Shown here piece after piece: positions 46,574 to 55,534 of a stretch of DNA of 64,000 nucleotides. The DNA is from Pseudarcicella hirudinis. Its GTDB lineage: Bacteria; Bacteroidota; Bacteroidia; Cytophagales; Spirosomataceae. The notes beneath the pieces are model-generated. The model was not told where the DNA came from. It saw nothing but the letters and a program-made list of their open reading frames with translations, and ran no database searches. The position numbers and the translations under genes are program-made. How positions within the stretch are numbered: the first letter of the stretch is position 1; each line of letters starts with the position of its first letter. The stretch is taken from NCBI RefSeq assembly GCF_900115665.1, contig NZ_FOXH01000006.1, positions 62,001 to 126,000 on the forward strand. The letters are read 5' to 3'.

Positions 46574-48382
46574 TTATTTATTCTTTCTGGCCCAATCTGC
46601 AAAGATCTTCTTCTGAAGCGTTGTCGCTTCCGGAATCAGGCTGATTTTGAAATCCCGGCCAAATCTTTTTGTCAGGACAATTTCCTTTTCCTGTCTTACA
46701 CCACCATGCATAAACGTAACCTTCGCCATGCCGCCTGTTTTTTGTAAATCCCTTATTTCAGAAATAATCAAAATCGGCACTTTTTGTCCATTTATTTCCA
46801 AAATCTGATCCTGTCTTCTCAACCCTGATTTCCAGGCAGGAGAATCCCAGTCAACCTCTGCCACAAAGGCGGAATCATTACGCACCCGAACAGAAAGTCC
46901 CAGCCATGATTCCTGAATAACTTTAGTTGTAGTATCAACATCAAGTCCGGCATATCTGAAATATTTTTTATAATCCAGCTCTTTTGTGGTTGAAATATAT
47001 TCGAAAATATCTGAAAGCGGGGTTTTGGCAATTCCTTCAGCCGTTTTTCTGAATTCAGCTTCTGTGAAACCTCTTTTCTCTTTCTGATAATATTTCTGAT
47101 ATAAGGATCTCATCACATCATCCAGAGATTTCTGGTTTTGTGTAGCATTTCTGATCTTAAAATCCAGAAGCATCCCTACAACAGGACCTTTATCGTAGTA
47201 CGAAATTGTTTTATTTACATCATCTCCGGTTCTGCCGAAAGGCCCGTCAGACCAGGTTTCATAGCTTGCCTGAGCAAGAGACTGATAATGACGGCCGGGT
47301 TTGTTTTCAAAAGCCATGATATTTGCATGAAAAGAATTCAGAAACTCTTCATCGGTAGTTATACCGGCTCTCTTTAAAATAAGGTATTCATAATAAACGG
47401 TCAGCCCTTCGGAAACCCAAAGCATTTTTGTACGATTTCCATTATCATAATTAAAAGGGCCTAATTCGATAGGGCGAATACGTTTTACATTATAATGGTG
47501 GAAATATTCATGTGCAATGAAATTCAAAACCCTGATTCTTCCTTCCGGTGTATTAAGAGATGCTCCGTCAAAACTGATAGTCGTTGAGTTTAAATGTTCA
47601 ATTCCTCCTTGTCCGGGTCCGATTGCGATAAAAGTATAATGTTTATAAGGAATATCCCCGATCAGGCCAGAAGCCTGTTCCACAATTTTCTGTAAATCAT
47701 TGACAAACTGTACCTTATTGAATTCACCTGGCCGGAATCCGATGAAATAATGAGGGATTCCTTTGACAGAAAAAGAAGGTAATTCTTCAAGATTTCCAAT
47801 CAGTATGGGGCTGTCATAAAGCACATCATAATCCGGAGCAGTATAGGTAAATGGCTCTTTCCCGGTAAGATCTAGTCCGGTTGCCACATTTTTCCAGGAT
47901 GGATAAGGTTTGATCGTGACAGTAACCTGAGAATTGATTTTCCCGGCAGGATGCAGGAAAACACTTGTCGGAATGATATAACCACGATCCTTGTCAAGGT
48001 AACTATTTGCCACGAATTTACGATCAGCGAGTACATCATAGGTTATTATCAGAGATCCGTTTCCGGTATTTTCAACAGACCAGGTATTGTTATTTTTCTT
48101 AGTCCATTTTACCTCTTTTCCTCCTTTGTCGAAAACCATGAAGTTTTCAATATTTTTCGGATAATTCATTTTTTGATAATATCCGGGACTCCATACAGGC
48201 AGTTTAAAATCGACAGGTTTTTTCCCCGGAACACTCTCATATCTGAATTCTACGTGAAAAAGATGGGAGTCGGGATTATCCATCGAAACGGTAAAGGACA
48301 ATTTCTGAGTAAAAGCAGGAATGCTGAAGAGCAGAAGAATTATTAAAAGGGATAATTTTTCGGTTAGTTTGTCAGATGGCAT
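46574..48382 (-). CDS. M61-family (glycyl aminopeptidase-type) metallopeptidase with PDZ domain
   Basis: A 602-residue exported zinc peptidase with signal peptide (LIILLLFSIPAFTQ). The N-terminal beta domain (about 25-200) is followed by the thermolysin-like catalytic part, with zinc ligands His291 and His295 in HEYFHHYNVKRIRP and the third ligand Glu in LWVSEGLTVYYEY. A PDZ domain lies near the C-terminus (about 505-570: VDWDSPAWKSGLRRQDQILEINGQ). The family cleaves N-terminal Gly or Ala residues from peptides, which is interesting beside a Gly-Gly-leader peptide locus, but no shared operon is visible: the gap to the next gene is 259 bp with a hairpin. Confidence 0.92.
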   Translation of the reverse strand: MPSDKLTEKLSLLIILLLFSIPAFTQKLSFTVSMDNPDSHLFHVEFRYESVPGKKPVDFKLPVWSPGYYQKMNYPKNIENFMVFDKGGKEVKWTKKNNNTWSVENTGNGSLIITYDVLADRKFVANSYLDKDRGYIIPTSVFLHPAGKINSQVTVTIKPYPSWKNVATGLDLTGKEPFTYTAPDYDVLYDSPILIGNLEELPSFSVKGIPHYFIGFRPGEFNKVQFVNDLQKIVEQASGLIGDIPYKHYTFIAIGPGQGGIEHLNSTTISFDGASLNTPEGRIRVLNFIAHEYFHHYNVKRIRPIELGPFNYDNGNRTKMLWVSEGLTVYYEYLILKRAGITTDEEFLNSFHANIMAFENKPGRHYQSLAQASYETWSDGPFGRTGDDVNKTISYYDKGPVVGMLLDFKIRNATQNQKSLDDVMRSLYQKYYQKEKRGFTEAEFRKTAEGIAKTPLSDIFEYISTTKELDYKKYFRYAGLDVDTTTKVIQESWLGLSVRVRNDSAFVAEVDWDSPAWKSGLRRQDQILEINGQKVPILIISEIRDLQKTGGMAKVTFMHGGVRQEKEIVLTKRFGRDFKISLIPEATTLQKKIFADWARKNK

Positions 48383-48520
48383 TGTATTTATTTTATGGTT
48401 TAATACATCTAAAATAAATACAATTATTCAGAAAACAGGGCTTTGAGGTTCAAATTATCCACGATTTAACCCTCTTTGCAGAAATTTAAGTTCCTACAGG
48501 AACAAGACAGGAAATATGAA

Positions 48521-48610
48521 GAGAAATGTTTTATACAAATTCGAATTTTACGTTTCAGGAGAAGCTTTCACTCATTCCGGACTTCGTTGTTTTGTTATAA
48601 AACATTTCTC
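48521..48610. repeat. Inverted repeat downstream of the RiPP operon
   Basis: GAGAAATGTTTTATA (48521-48535) and its exact complement (48596-48610) enclose about 60 bp, and four further pairs form after a one-base bulge. It lies just after the last gene of the minus-strand RiPP operon and before the M61 gene, so it may end or protect that transcript. There is no U tract. Confidence 0.6.
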
Positions 48611-48641
48611 ACAGTCAGATCGGTATTACCACCGTTTGGGT

Positions 48642-49481
48642 TTAGTTATTCAGTAACCAGAAATACCCTCCGGCCATAAATTTAAGTCCGGGTAAAGACG
48701 AGCCTTCCGTTGAGCCATCATGAATAATATTTTCCGCCGGAGCGATGTACGCTTCATATGGTTTGATCCGCAGTTTAACGACATTATACTCAGGAAAGCA
48801 ATCGGAAAAATCTTTATTGATATATTCTACGGTATAATTGCCTGGTAATTTTTCTCCTTTTTTATCCTGAATCCAGTCGATTATATTAGAGGCTGACTGA
48901 TTTACAAAAAGGAAATACCGATCTTCAGAACTTAAGTTCAACAGGAAAATACTGGTCCCGTTTTGTGAGTCATAAACCGAAAGCTGATCTCTGTTATCGA
49001 TATGAAGTCCGACCCTTTCCTTGTTGTAATTCAATGTAACAACATCGAGATCAGGCTGATCCACGAAATAATTATAGTATGCTTTTTTCTCTGCTGAAAA
49101 CTGATACTTACATACAAACTCATCAATCAGCTCAAAAGATTTTTCATAGGCCTGTGTTTTATAAAAACTCAGGACAGACTCCTTTGATTTTAAATCTGAT
49201 ACTCCGAGTTCCTGCAATTGTTTTATCAATTCTTCCGGTATTTTAGTTACAGCAATATTTGACGAAAAGTCCTCATTTTTCGGAACATCATTTGCCACCA
49301 GCATCTTTATTTCCTTTTCTGAAGGTGCTCTCCAGGGCTTCATCGGTTTTATCGCTAATTCACTGTAAGGATAATCAGCTGTCGACCTTCCTTTTACCGA
49401 TTCCGTTCCACCGCTAAGCCAGATTCTATGCTCTAATGGCTCCTGAAAGTCAAAATATATTTTTATTCCTTCCTGTAACAT
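48642..49481 (-). CDS. Uncharacterised protein with HxD...H motif, possible second oxygenase
   Basis: A 279-residue protein without signal peptide or membrane helix. I do not recognise a named family. The C-terminal half has features of the double-stranded beta helix of 2-oxoglutarate/Fe(II) oxygenases: His160-x-Asp162 in VGLHIDNRD, strands LLNLSSEDRYFLFVNQ and NVVKLRIKPYEAYIAP, and a possible third ligand His254 in ENIIHDGST. The N-terminal part has a Pro/Trp segment (KPMKPWRAPSEKE). It is the last gene of the operon that starts with precursor 1, 41 bp after the phosphatase gene. A role in peptide modification is inferred from place and motif only. Confidence 0.7.
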   Translation of the reverse strand: MLQEGIKIYFDFQEPLEHRIWLSGGTESVKGRSTADYPYSELAIKPMKPWRAPSEKEIKMLVANDVPKNEDFSSNIAVTKIPEELIKQLQELGVSDLKSKESVLSFYKTQAYEKSFELIDEFVCKYQFSAEKKAYYNYFVDQPDLDVVTLNYNKERVGLHIDNRDQLSVYDSQNGTSIFLLNLSSEDRYFLFVNQSASNIIDWIQDKKGEKLPGNYTVEYINKDFSDCFPEYNVVKLRIKPYEAYIAPAENIIHDGSTEGSSLPGLKFMAGGYFWLLNN

Positions 49482-49522
49482 AGTCTTAAATGTTTTAGTG
49501 AAAAGTAATTGTATTTCTATAT

Positions 49523-51124
49523 TTAATTATTCAGTAACTCGACAATCGGAACACCAACATTTCCGCTTGGTTCAAGAATATCTAAAATCTGAGCCAGGGT
49601 AGGGGCAATATCTGCTATCAGGATTTTCCGATATAAATTCTTTTTTTTAATGTTATATCCATACCATAAAAGCGGAACATGCGTATCATAAGCATACATC
49701 GTTCCATGAGTTGTTCCCTTTGTATATCCTTCCAGCCAACCCGGTTCCAGCAGAATCATAACATCTCCGCTTCTGCCGGGATGATATGAATTTCTGATCA
49801 TCTCAGCAAAATTTGTAGGTATGGTATTCCCTGAAAAATCTTTTAAATTAATTGTTGTGTAAACCCCTTCTCTGGTATTCAGTGAGTCTTTCAGTCCCCG
49901 GAAAATTTTATCTAATGCCTCAGGATATTTAGAGACAGAATCCAAATCAAAATAGATTTGCTGATTCTCCATTGTCTTTATCCATTTTGAAGCATTAAAA
50001 TGATTTTTTATTACCTTCTCTGTAAGACTGATACTTTCCCCTCCCCAATAGACACCGGCATTAATTTTATTTTTCTTCGAAAAAGCCGGAATATCTGCTA
50101 CACCATGATCGGCTGTCAAAAAAATCAGGATGTTTTCTTTCCCCAGGGATTGCTCCAGTACAGAAATAATCTCTCCGATATCTTTATCCAATCTTAAATA
50201 GGTATCTTCTATTTCTACTGAATGTGTTCCGGAAGCATGACCCACATAGTCTGTCGCTGAGAAACTTATTGATAAAAAGTCTGTAAATGCATGCTGTCCA
50301 AGCTCTTCATTCCTGATGGCACTAAGGGCAAAATCTTTCGTAAGCGTATTCCCGGCAGGTGCCGACATAATTTTTGAATAGTCGGAAAGTTCATAAGGAA
50401 ACGTTACTTTGTTTTTCACAAGAACAGCATTCTCATATGGCTGATCATCTTCCTCACTTTCAACATACTGATTTACGCTGAGCATTGTTTCCCACTTATT
50501 TTTCAGGTAGGCGTCAGGTAAATGCCTGTCATTAAATTCCTGAACCCACTTAGGAAGGTTCTGAAGATAATATGAGCTTGTAATCCAGTTTCCGGTTGCG
50601 GTATCAAACCAGTATGCCATTCCGGTATGGCCTGCCGGGAAAATAGCCCCTCTGTCTTTGAGCGCTATTCCGATTACTTTCGACTTAAATTGATTTGAAA
50701 GCCGTAACTGATCTCCGATACTTGTAACCAGCATATTTCTTGGCGACATCTGCCCGGACTTCACTCCCCCCTCTCCTACTGTTACCACATCAGGGTCTGA
50801 GGAAACATAGATACTTTGGTTTTTATTGCGGTCAAACCAGTTATTTCCGATGATGCCGCTTAGTGCCGGAACAGACCCGTTAAATATGTGTGCATGGCCC
50901 GGGCCTGTAAAGGTAACTGCATAATGGTATTGTGTGTTCTTACAGTTAAACCCTTCATTTATAAGCTTTTTAAAACCTTTGTCTGAATACTTATCCAGAT
51001 ACCGGTATAAGTAATCATATCTCATTTGATCAACCACTATCCCAACCACCAGTTTAGGCTTCTTTAAAGTCTGTCCGTAAAACAGATTACTACTTAAAAG
51101 AAAAACGATTGTCAGAAGCTTCAT
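49523..51124 (-). CDS. PafA-type alkaline phosphatase
   Basis: A 533-residue exported enzyme of the alkaline phosphatase superfamily (signal peptide ending LFYGQ). Metal ligand Asp32 is in GIVVDQMRYDYL. The nucleophile is a Thr (71 or 73) in VTFTGPGHAHIFNG, as in PafA and nucleotide pyrophosphatases rather than the Ser of E. coli PhoA. Further ligands lie in SFSATDYVGHASG, LTADHGVADIP and THGTMYAYDTHVPLLWYG. It should be a broad phosphomonoesterase in the periplasm. Its start overlaps the stop of the glutathione peroxidase gene by four bases, tying it to the RiPP operon, which is an unexpected place for it. Confidence 0.88.
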   Translation of the reverse strand: MKLLTIVFLLSSNLFYGQTLKKPKLVVGIVVDQMRYDYLYRYLDKYSDKGFKKLINEGFNCKNTQYHYAVTFTGPGHAHIFNGSVPALSGIIGNNWFDRNKNQSIYVSSDPDVVTVGEGGVKSGQMSPRNMLVTSIGDQLRLSNQFKSKVIGIALKDRGAIFPAGHTGMAYWFDTATGNWITSSYYLQNLPKWVQEFNDRHLPDAYLKNKWETMLSVNQYVESEEDDQPYENAVLVKNKVTFPYELSDYSKIMSAPAGNTLTKDFALSAIRNEELGQHAFTDFLSISFSATDYVGHASGTHSVEIEDTYLRLDKDIGEIISVLEQSLGKENILIFLTADHGVADIPAFSKKNKINAGVYWGGESISLTEKVIKNHFNASKWIKTMENQQIYFDLDSVSKYPEALDKIFRGLKDSLNTREGVYTTINLKDFSGNTIPTNFAEMIRNSYHPGRSGDVMILLEPGWLEGYTKGTTHGTMYAYDTHVPLLWYGYNIKKKNLYRKILIADIAPTLAQILDILEPSGNVGVPIVELLNN

Positions 51125-51609
51125 GATGCCAATGATAAGTTAACTGTACTTACAAATTCAGGATTATCAGGTTTTACATCGGGGCCGAAAAATTTAATCA
51201 GCTCTCCGTTTTCATTTACCAGATACTTGCAAAAATTCCAGACAGGCTCCTGGTTATTCCATCCGTTAAGACTAGCATCAGAAAGCCATTTATACAATTG
51301 GTCTTTTTCCCCGCCTTTTACAGATATTTTTGAAAACATAGGGAATGTCACTTCATAATTGAGTGAGCAAAATTCCTCAATTTCATCATTCGAGCCAGGT
51401 TCCTGGTTACCAAACTCATTGGAAGGAAAACCAAGAACTACCACTGAATCATTGTTTTTTCTGTAAAAATCCTCCCAATCTGCATATTGAGAAGTGAATG
51501 CGCATTTTGAGGCAACGTTCAAAATGACGAGTTTTTTACCGGAAAATTCCTCAAGGCTTACGGTTTTACCTTTAATATCTTTTACAGACAATTCATAAAT
51601 ACTTTTCAT
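51121..51609 (-). CDS. Glutathione-peroxidase-family thiol peroxidase
   Basis: A 162-residue peroxidase reducing hydroperoxides. Peroxidatic Cys36 is in VASKCAFTSQY, and the other active-site residues are Gln70 (FGNQEPGS) and Trp124-Asn125 (VWNFCKYLV). Cys81 in EEFCSLNYEVTFPMF matches the resolving Cys of thioredoxin-dependent members, so thioredoxin is the likely reductant. The usual WNFxKF has Cys in place of x. No signal peptide, so cytoplasmic. Its gene is 9 bp after the oxygenase gene and overlaps the phosphatase gene by ATGA. A role in protecting oxygen-sensitive enzymes is only a guess. Confidence 0.92.
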   Translation of the reverse strand: MKSIYELSVKDIKGKTVSLEEFSGKKLVILNVASKCAFTSQYADWEDFYRKNNDSVVVLGFPSNEFGNQEPGSNDEIEEFCSLNYEVTFPMFSKISVKGGEKDQLYKWLSDASLNGWNNQEPVWNFCKYLVNENGELIKFFGPDVKPDNPEFVSTVNLSLAS

Positions 51610-51618
51610 ATTATGCTC

Positions 51619-52770
51619 TCATTTATAAATTAAATTATACAAATATCCGGCCTCGTCGGGAAGGTTTCCTTCAATTCCTCTCAGCTGCTCTTTTTCTGTC
51701 AGCCAATTTTCGTGAGAGAAGAAAGTAATTCTTTTTCGCACCAATATGTGAGCAAAATAAAGTATCTGTATAGAAGAAGGCTGATCTGATAAATCGGGAG
51801 AATTATTTCCTGCAAGCCCGTAGAAATACTCAGCGATAAACAAGGTATCTGAACCCAATCCGATCTTTATATCAGAGATCTTTTCAGCATTAATTTTATT
51901 CCAGCAGGCAAAGGCAAAACCTGCAAAACAAAGATTTTCCTTGCAACCCCAGCTTTTCAAAAGTGCGTAAAGCTCAAGGGCATAATCAAAAAGATTTCCG
52001 TTTTCATAAAGAGCTTCTTTAAGTTGAAGCTTTTTGCTTTCTTCTAAAATAAGCGGAAGCAAACCTGTCGGATTTCTGAGAACCTCTTCTTTTAAAACAG
52101 TTATTTTTTCTGCGAGTTCTTGCTTTAAAATCACTTTATTTCCTACATGCCAATAGGTAAAAATCAAACTGAAACGGCTGCCTTCTTTCACTTTTCCAAC
52201 AGCATGAAAAGAGGCAGGACTAGATTCAAAGGCAAATCCGGTATTGATAATCGGACGGATCATCTTCTCAATTTCAGGTTTTTCACCGTCTTTTTTCAAT
52301 ACATAGAAATGTCCCCCGTCACTATCCACATAATCAGGGTTAAGATTTACGACAAAACGATGTGTGGCAAAACCAATCCTCGGTGCATCATTATGCATAC
52401 CGATTGATTGTCCTTCCACAAGGCAATTTATACAAATACTGCATGTGGAATCAAGGGGAACCAGAAATTCCTGCTCCAGAAAAGAACGTAATTCATTTAT
52501 AACAGAATCGTCTTTTACCCAGGAACAATCTGAGGGAATTGAAAAAGAAATGTTTTCCTCTTCGGGAACTGTCCTTTTCAGTAAAACCCCGTCAGATTTT
52601 TCATATTCATCCAGATTCAGCTCATAAACTTCAAAAAAACTCTGTTTATGAAAAAACCAGCCTGAAAAGCCGGTCAGGAATGAACGTAACTCAGAAAGCC
52701 TTTCCAGTGGAAAAATATTGTCAAGTACAGCATAATTATATGGCTGCTTCGTACGGGTTGTAATATCCAT
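51619..52770 (-). CDS. 2-oxoglutarate/Fe(II)-dependent oxygenase with extra helical domain
   Basis: A 383-residue cytoplasmic enzyme. Residues 1-210 form a prolyl-hydroxylase-like 2OG-Fe(II) oxygenase: iron ligands His126 and Asp128 (GMHNDAPR), His189 (SFHAVGKV), 2OG-binding Arg199 (GSRFSLIFTYWH), and strand FVVNLNPDYVDSDGGHFYVL. Residues 250-383 are helical. The stretch LLKSWGCKENLCFAGFAFACW with GSDTLFIAEYFYGLAGN looks like a degenerate relative of the HD-like DUF6817 domain, without its His/Asp pair. It sits 11 bp after a maturase gene and 9 bp before the peroxidase gene. Hydroxylation of the precursor peptide is the likely job. Confidence 0.85.
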   Translation of the reverse strand: MDITTRTKQPYNYAVLDNIFPLERLSELRSFLTGFSGWFFHKQSFFEVYELNLDEYEKSDGVLLKRTVPEEENISFSIPSDCSWVKDDSVINELRSFLEQEFLVPLDSTCSICINCLVEGQSIGMHNDAPRIGFATHRFVVNLNPDYVDSDGGHFYVLKKDGEKPEIEKMIRPIINTGFAFESSPASFHAVGKVKEGSRFSLIFTYWHVGNKVILKQELAEKITVLKEEVLRNPTGLLPLILEESKKLQLKEALYENGNLFDYALELYALLKSWGCKENLCFAGFAFACWNKINAEKISDIKIGLGSDTLFIAEYFYGLAGNNSPDLSDQPSSIQILYFAHILVRKRITFFSHENWLTEKEQLRGIEGNLPDEAGYLYNLIYK

Positions 52771-52781
52771 AGCTCTTCCCT

Positions 52782-54065
52782 TTAGAAGTGTTCTAACTCA
52801 AGTGTTTCCTCGCTTTCGGCTTCATTGAAATCGGCAAAATTCCGCTTGATTTTCAGATAATCAAGCTGACTTACATTCGCCTGATTTAAAAACTCTTCCG
52901 ACATATTATTAAACAAGTGGTTTTGAATATGCGTAATTATTTTGAGCAGGTCTTCGCAATAGATTGAGGGGTTATTAAATCCTTTGTTATTTCCGTAACG
53001 ATGAGGCAGATATCCGCCGCCGCAAACCTCTCTTACCGGACAGGCCATACACTTTTGAGGAAGTTTAAAATGACTCAGGTGATACAAATTAGCCAAAGGC
53101 GTTTGTAAAGCTTCATCAAAATCATGTGTAAAAAGTGTGGCTCCGGCTTTAGTAAAGCCATTTCCGCAGACTTTTAAAGCATCAACCGCTTCAATACTGC
53201 CGTCTGTCTCTATTACAAGCGCTTCACATTTTTTTGTCCCGAAATCATCCGACGAAACATTCTTGCCCAGGAAATTTTTAATAATCCCTTCAAAAAATCT
53301 GATTCTTAATCTGTTAGGAGATTTATCATAAAACCAGATGTTAAATAACCTGACAAGCCAGTCTCCATAAGGTGATTCCTCTGAGAGGCCATTATTGACA
53401 GAAGGTTTCGGTGCAGGCTGATCGTAGTTATTCAGAGGAAGCAGCACATCTGTACTTTTTATAGACAGGCTTTTAAAATGTTCGTACACCGCTTCCGGTT
53501 CAGAATCTATATTGATAACAGCCAAAACCCCAACTCCCAGCTTTTTTTCTTTAAAATAACTCGAATTAAGTGCCTGGTTTAAACCCTTCACAATCCGGTC
53601 GTAACTCCCTTTTCCTTTATGGTCAATTCTATACTGATCATTGTCTTCGGGGGTTCCGTCAAGGCTTACCCCCACTCCTATTTTTAATTCAGCAAAAAGC
53701 TTACACCAGTCATCTGATAATAATAAACCATTGGTCTGTACGACATATCTCACCCGTATTCCTCCCTGCTCTACCAAAATTTTATTGGCTTTTGACACAA
53801 ATTTTCTAAAAAACTCTTTTCCGGCAAGCAAAGGTTCTCCGCCATGCAGGACTATTTCATAATTGTCAATATTATGAAGTTTGCAATGGCCGAGAATTCT
53901 TTCTATTAATTTATCAACCACCTTATCACTCATTACTTTAGGCTGTGAGAGATATGTCTGGTCACCCATATTATACATGTAACAATAAGAGCAATTCAGG
54001 TTACATCTGCTAGCGATTTTCACTACCACAATTGTGGCACGGAGTGTTGATAAATAATTATTCAT
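52782..54065 (-). CDS. FxsB-like radical SAM/SPASM peptide maturase (third in set)
   Basis: A 427-residue radical enzyme. The SAM-binding [4Fe-4S] Cys residues 21, 25 and 28 are in SRCNLNCSYCYMYNMGD. HGGEPLLAGKEF, QTNGLLLSDDWC and GVSLDGTPEDNDQYRIDHKG are family blocks. The SPASM region has IETDGSIEAVDALKVCGNGF and KCMACPVREVCGGGYLPHRY followed by NNPSIYC. These blocks match the FxsB family, whose studied relatives make three-residue cyclophanes by joining an aromatic ring to a beta-carbon two residues on. Its gene follows the other maturase gene by 26 bp. Its peptide target is probably precursor 1. Confidence 0.9.
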   Translation of the reverse strand: MNNYLSTLRATIVVVKIASRCNLNCSYCYMYNMGDQTYLSQPKVMSDKVVDKLIERILGHCKLHNIDNYEIVLHGGEPLLAGKEFFRKFVSKANKILVEQGGIRVRYVVQTNGLLLSDDWCKLFAELKIGVGVSLDGTPEDNDQYRIDHKGKGSYDRIVKGLNQALNSSYFKEKKLGVGVLAVINIDSEPEAVYEHFKSLSIKSTDVLLPLNNYDQPAPKPSVNNGLSEESPYGDWLVRLFNIWFYDKSPNRLRIRFFEGIIKNFLGKNVSSDDFGTKKCEALVIETDGSIEAVDALKVCGNGFTKAGATLFTHDFDEALQTPLANLYHLSHFKLPQKCMACPVREVCGGGYLPHRYGNNKGFNNPSIYCEDLLKIITHIQNHLFNNMSEEFLNQANVSQLDYLKIKRNFADFNEAESEETLELEHF

Positions 54066-54091
54066 GCCAGTATTATTTACGTTATCAGGAA

Positions 54092-55405
54092 TTAAACCAA
54101 TACCAATTCTTCCAGTTGCTGTTCATGCTTCCTGAATTTTTCCAAAGCTTCAGTGTATGGAGAAATGCAATCTTTTTCCAGATACTCCATGATATCAAGA
54201 GCCTCTTTATAATCCATCAGATTCAGATTCTGGTCTTCTCTGTTTTCTACAGGGATCAGACTTACTATTTTATTTCTGATATGAAGAATGAGCTTCAGCC
54301 AGTCATTACAATAAATGGAAGGATTATTGAATCCATTTTCACTGCTATATCTGTGAGGAATATAACCGCCGCCGCATATATCTTTGATCGGACAAACCAG
54401 GCATTTTGCAGGAAGCATGGCATGGCTGTTTTCATAGAGTTCAACAAGGTCATCATTGAAAACCTCATCAAATTCATTCCGAAGTACATTTAATGAATTT
54501 TTGGTAAAACCATCCCCGCAAACCTTAAGGGTATCAACGGCTTCAAGTCCTCCGTCGGTTTCAACCACCAGCACTTCACTTCTGTGATTTCCCAGGGCAT
54601 CAGTCGACTGGTTGAAGCCCAGTACCGATCGGACGATATCATCAAAAAGTCTGATCTGAGGTCTTTTATCATCTTTCTTTTCTGCAAACCAGACATCAAA
54701 CATTTTAATCAGCCAATCGGCATAAGGCGTCGAGTCAGGTGAAGGTGAGTATTCAGGAGGTAAGGAATCATAATTAGCATCAGGGTGATTCAGGTCGAAC
54801 CAATGAATATCCAAATCTTTGAAATGCTGATAAACACTTACCGGATCTGCATAAATATTAATTACGGACAAAACACCAGGAGGTAAAATCTTATGTGTAG
54901 AATTTTTTGCAATTTTTAATCCTTTTACTACCCGATCATAGCTTCCACGTCCTTTATGATCGATTCTGTATTTATCATTGGTTTCTTTATCTCCGTCAAG
55001 ACTGATCGTAATTTCAATGCCAAGTTCTGCAAAGTGCTGGCACCAGTCATCAGTTAATAAAACACCATTTGTCTGAAGAGCGAAGTAAGGCTGAATTTTT
55101 TCCGGAAGGAATTTTTCTTCGGCTTTTTTCACAAAGCTTTTAAAAAAAGGTTTACCTGCCAAAAGCGGTTCCCCTCCGTGAAAAGAGAATACAAAGAAAT
55201 CTATTCCCATTCTTTTGCAATGTCCCAAAGCTTTATCGATAATAGCATCTACAACTTTAGCACTCATTACCTTAGGTTGATTCAGATAACTATTATCTCC
55301 AAGATTATACATATAACAATAGGTACAATTCAGATTACAACGACTGGCAACTTTTACTACCAGATATTTTATCCTTAATTCGCTATTATGTGTAATTGGC
55401 TCCAT
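54092..55405 (-). CDS. FxsB-like radical SAM/SPASM peptide maturase (second in set)
   Basis: A 437-residue paralogue of the maturase at 52782-54065. Cluster Cys residues 23, 27 and 30 are in SRCNLNCTYCYMYNLGD. HGGEPLLAGKPF, LQTNGVLLTDDWC, SLDGDKETNDKYRIDHKGRG, VETDGGLEAVDTLKVCGDGF and CLVCPIKDICGGGYIPHRY follow. The middle part differs clearly (LNHPDANYDSLPPEYSP), which may reflect peptide choice. The C-terminus is longer, with a Glu/Leu-rich tail. It is the first enzyme gene after precursor 1, from which it is separated by 304 bp holding a long palindrome. Confidence 0.9.
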   Translation of the reverse strand: MEPITHNSELRIKYLVVKVASRCNLNCTYCYMYNLGDNSYLNQPKVMSAKVVDAIIDKALGHCKRMGIDFFVFSFHGGEPLLAGKPFFKSFVKKAEEKFLPEKIQPYFALQTNGVLLTDDWCQHFAELGIEITISLDGDKETNDKYRIDHKGRGSYDRVVKGLKIAKNSTHKILPPGVLSVINIYADPVSVYQHFKDLDIHWFDLNHPDANYDSLPPEYSPSPDSTPYADWLIKMFDVWFAEKKDDKRPQIRLFDDIVRSVLGFNQSTDALGNHRSEVLVVETDGGLEAVDTLKVCGDGFTKNSLNVLRNEFDEVFNDDLVELYENSHAMLPAKCLVCPIKDICGGGYIPHRYSSENGFNNPSIYCNDWLKLILHIRNKIVSLIPVENREDQNLNLMDYKEALDIMEYLEKDCISPYTEALEKFRKHEQQLEELVLV

Positions 55406-55534
55406 GGGAATTCTATTTTCAATGTTTATTTAACGCATTAGTATATACGAATAGTTTTTTTCGATCTTTCCATTTGAAAGATTCTTCTGAAGAGAAGCCT
55501 GATAAAGAACCTGAGCTATAAATCCGGTCCTTTA

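Noticed and set aside
48476-48679. Small plus-strand frame downstream of the RiPP operon
   Set aside because: It covers the inverted repeat and the antisense end of the 48642-49481 gene; Arg/Phe-rich with no family likeness.
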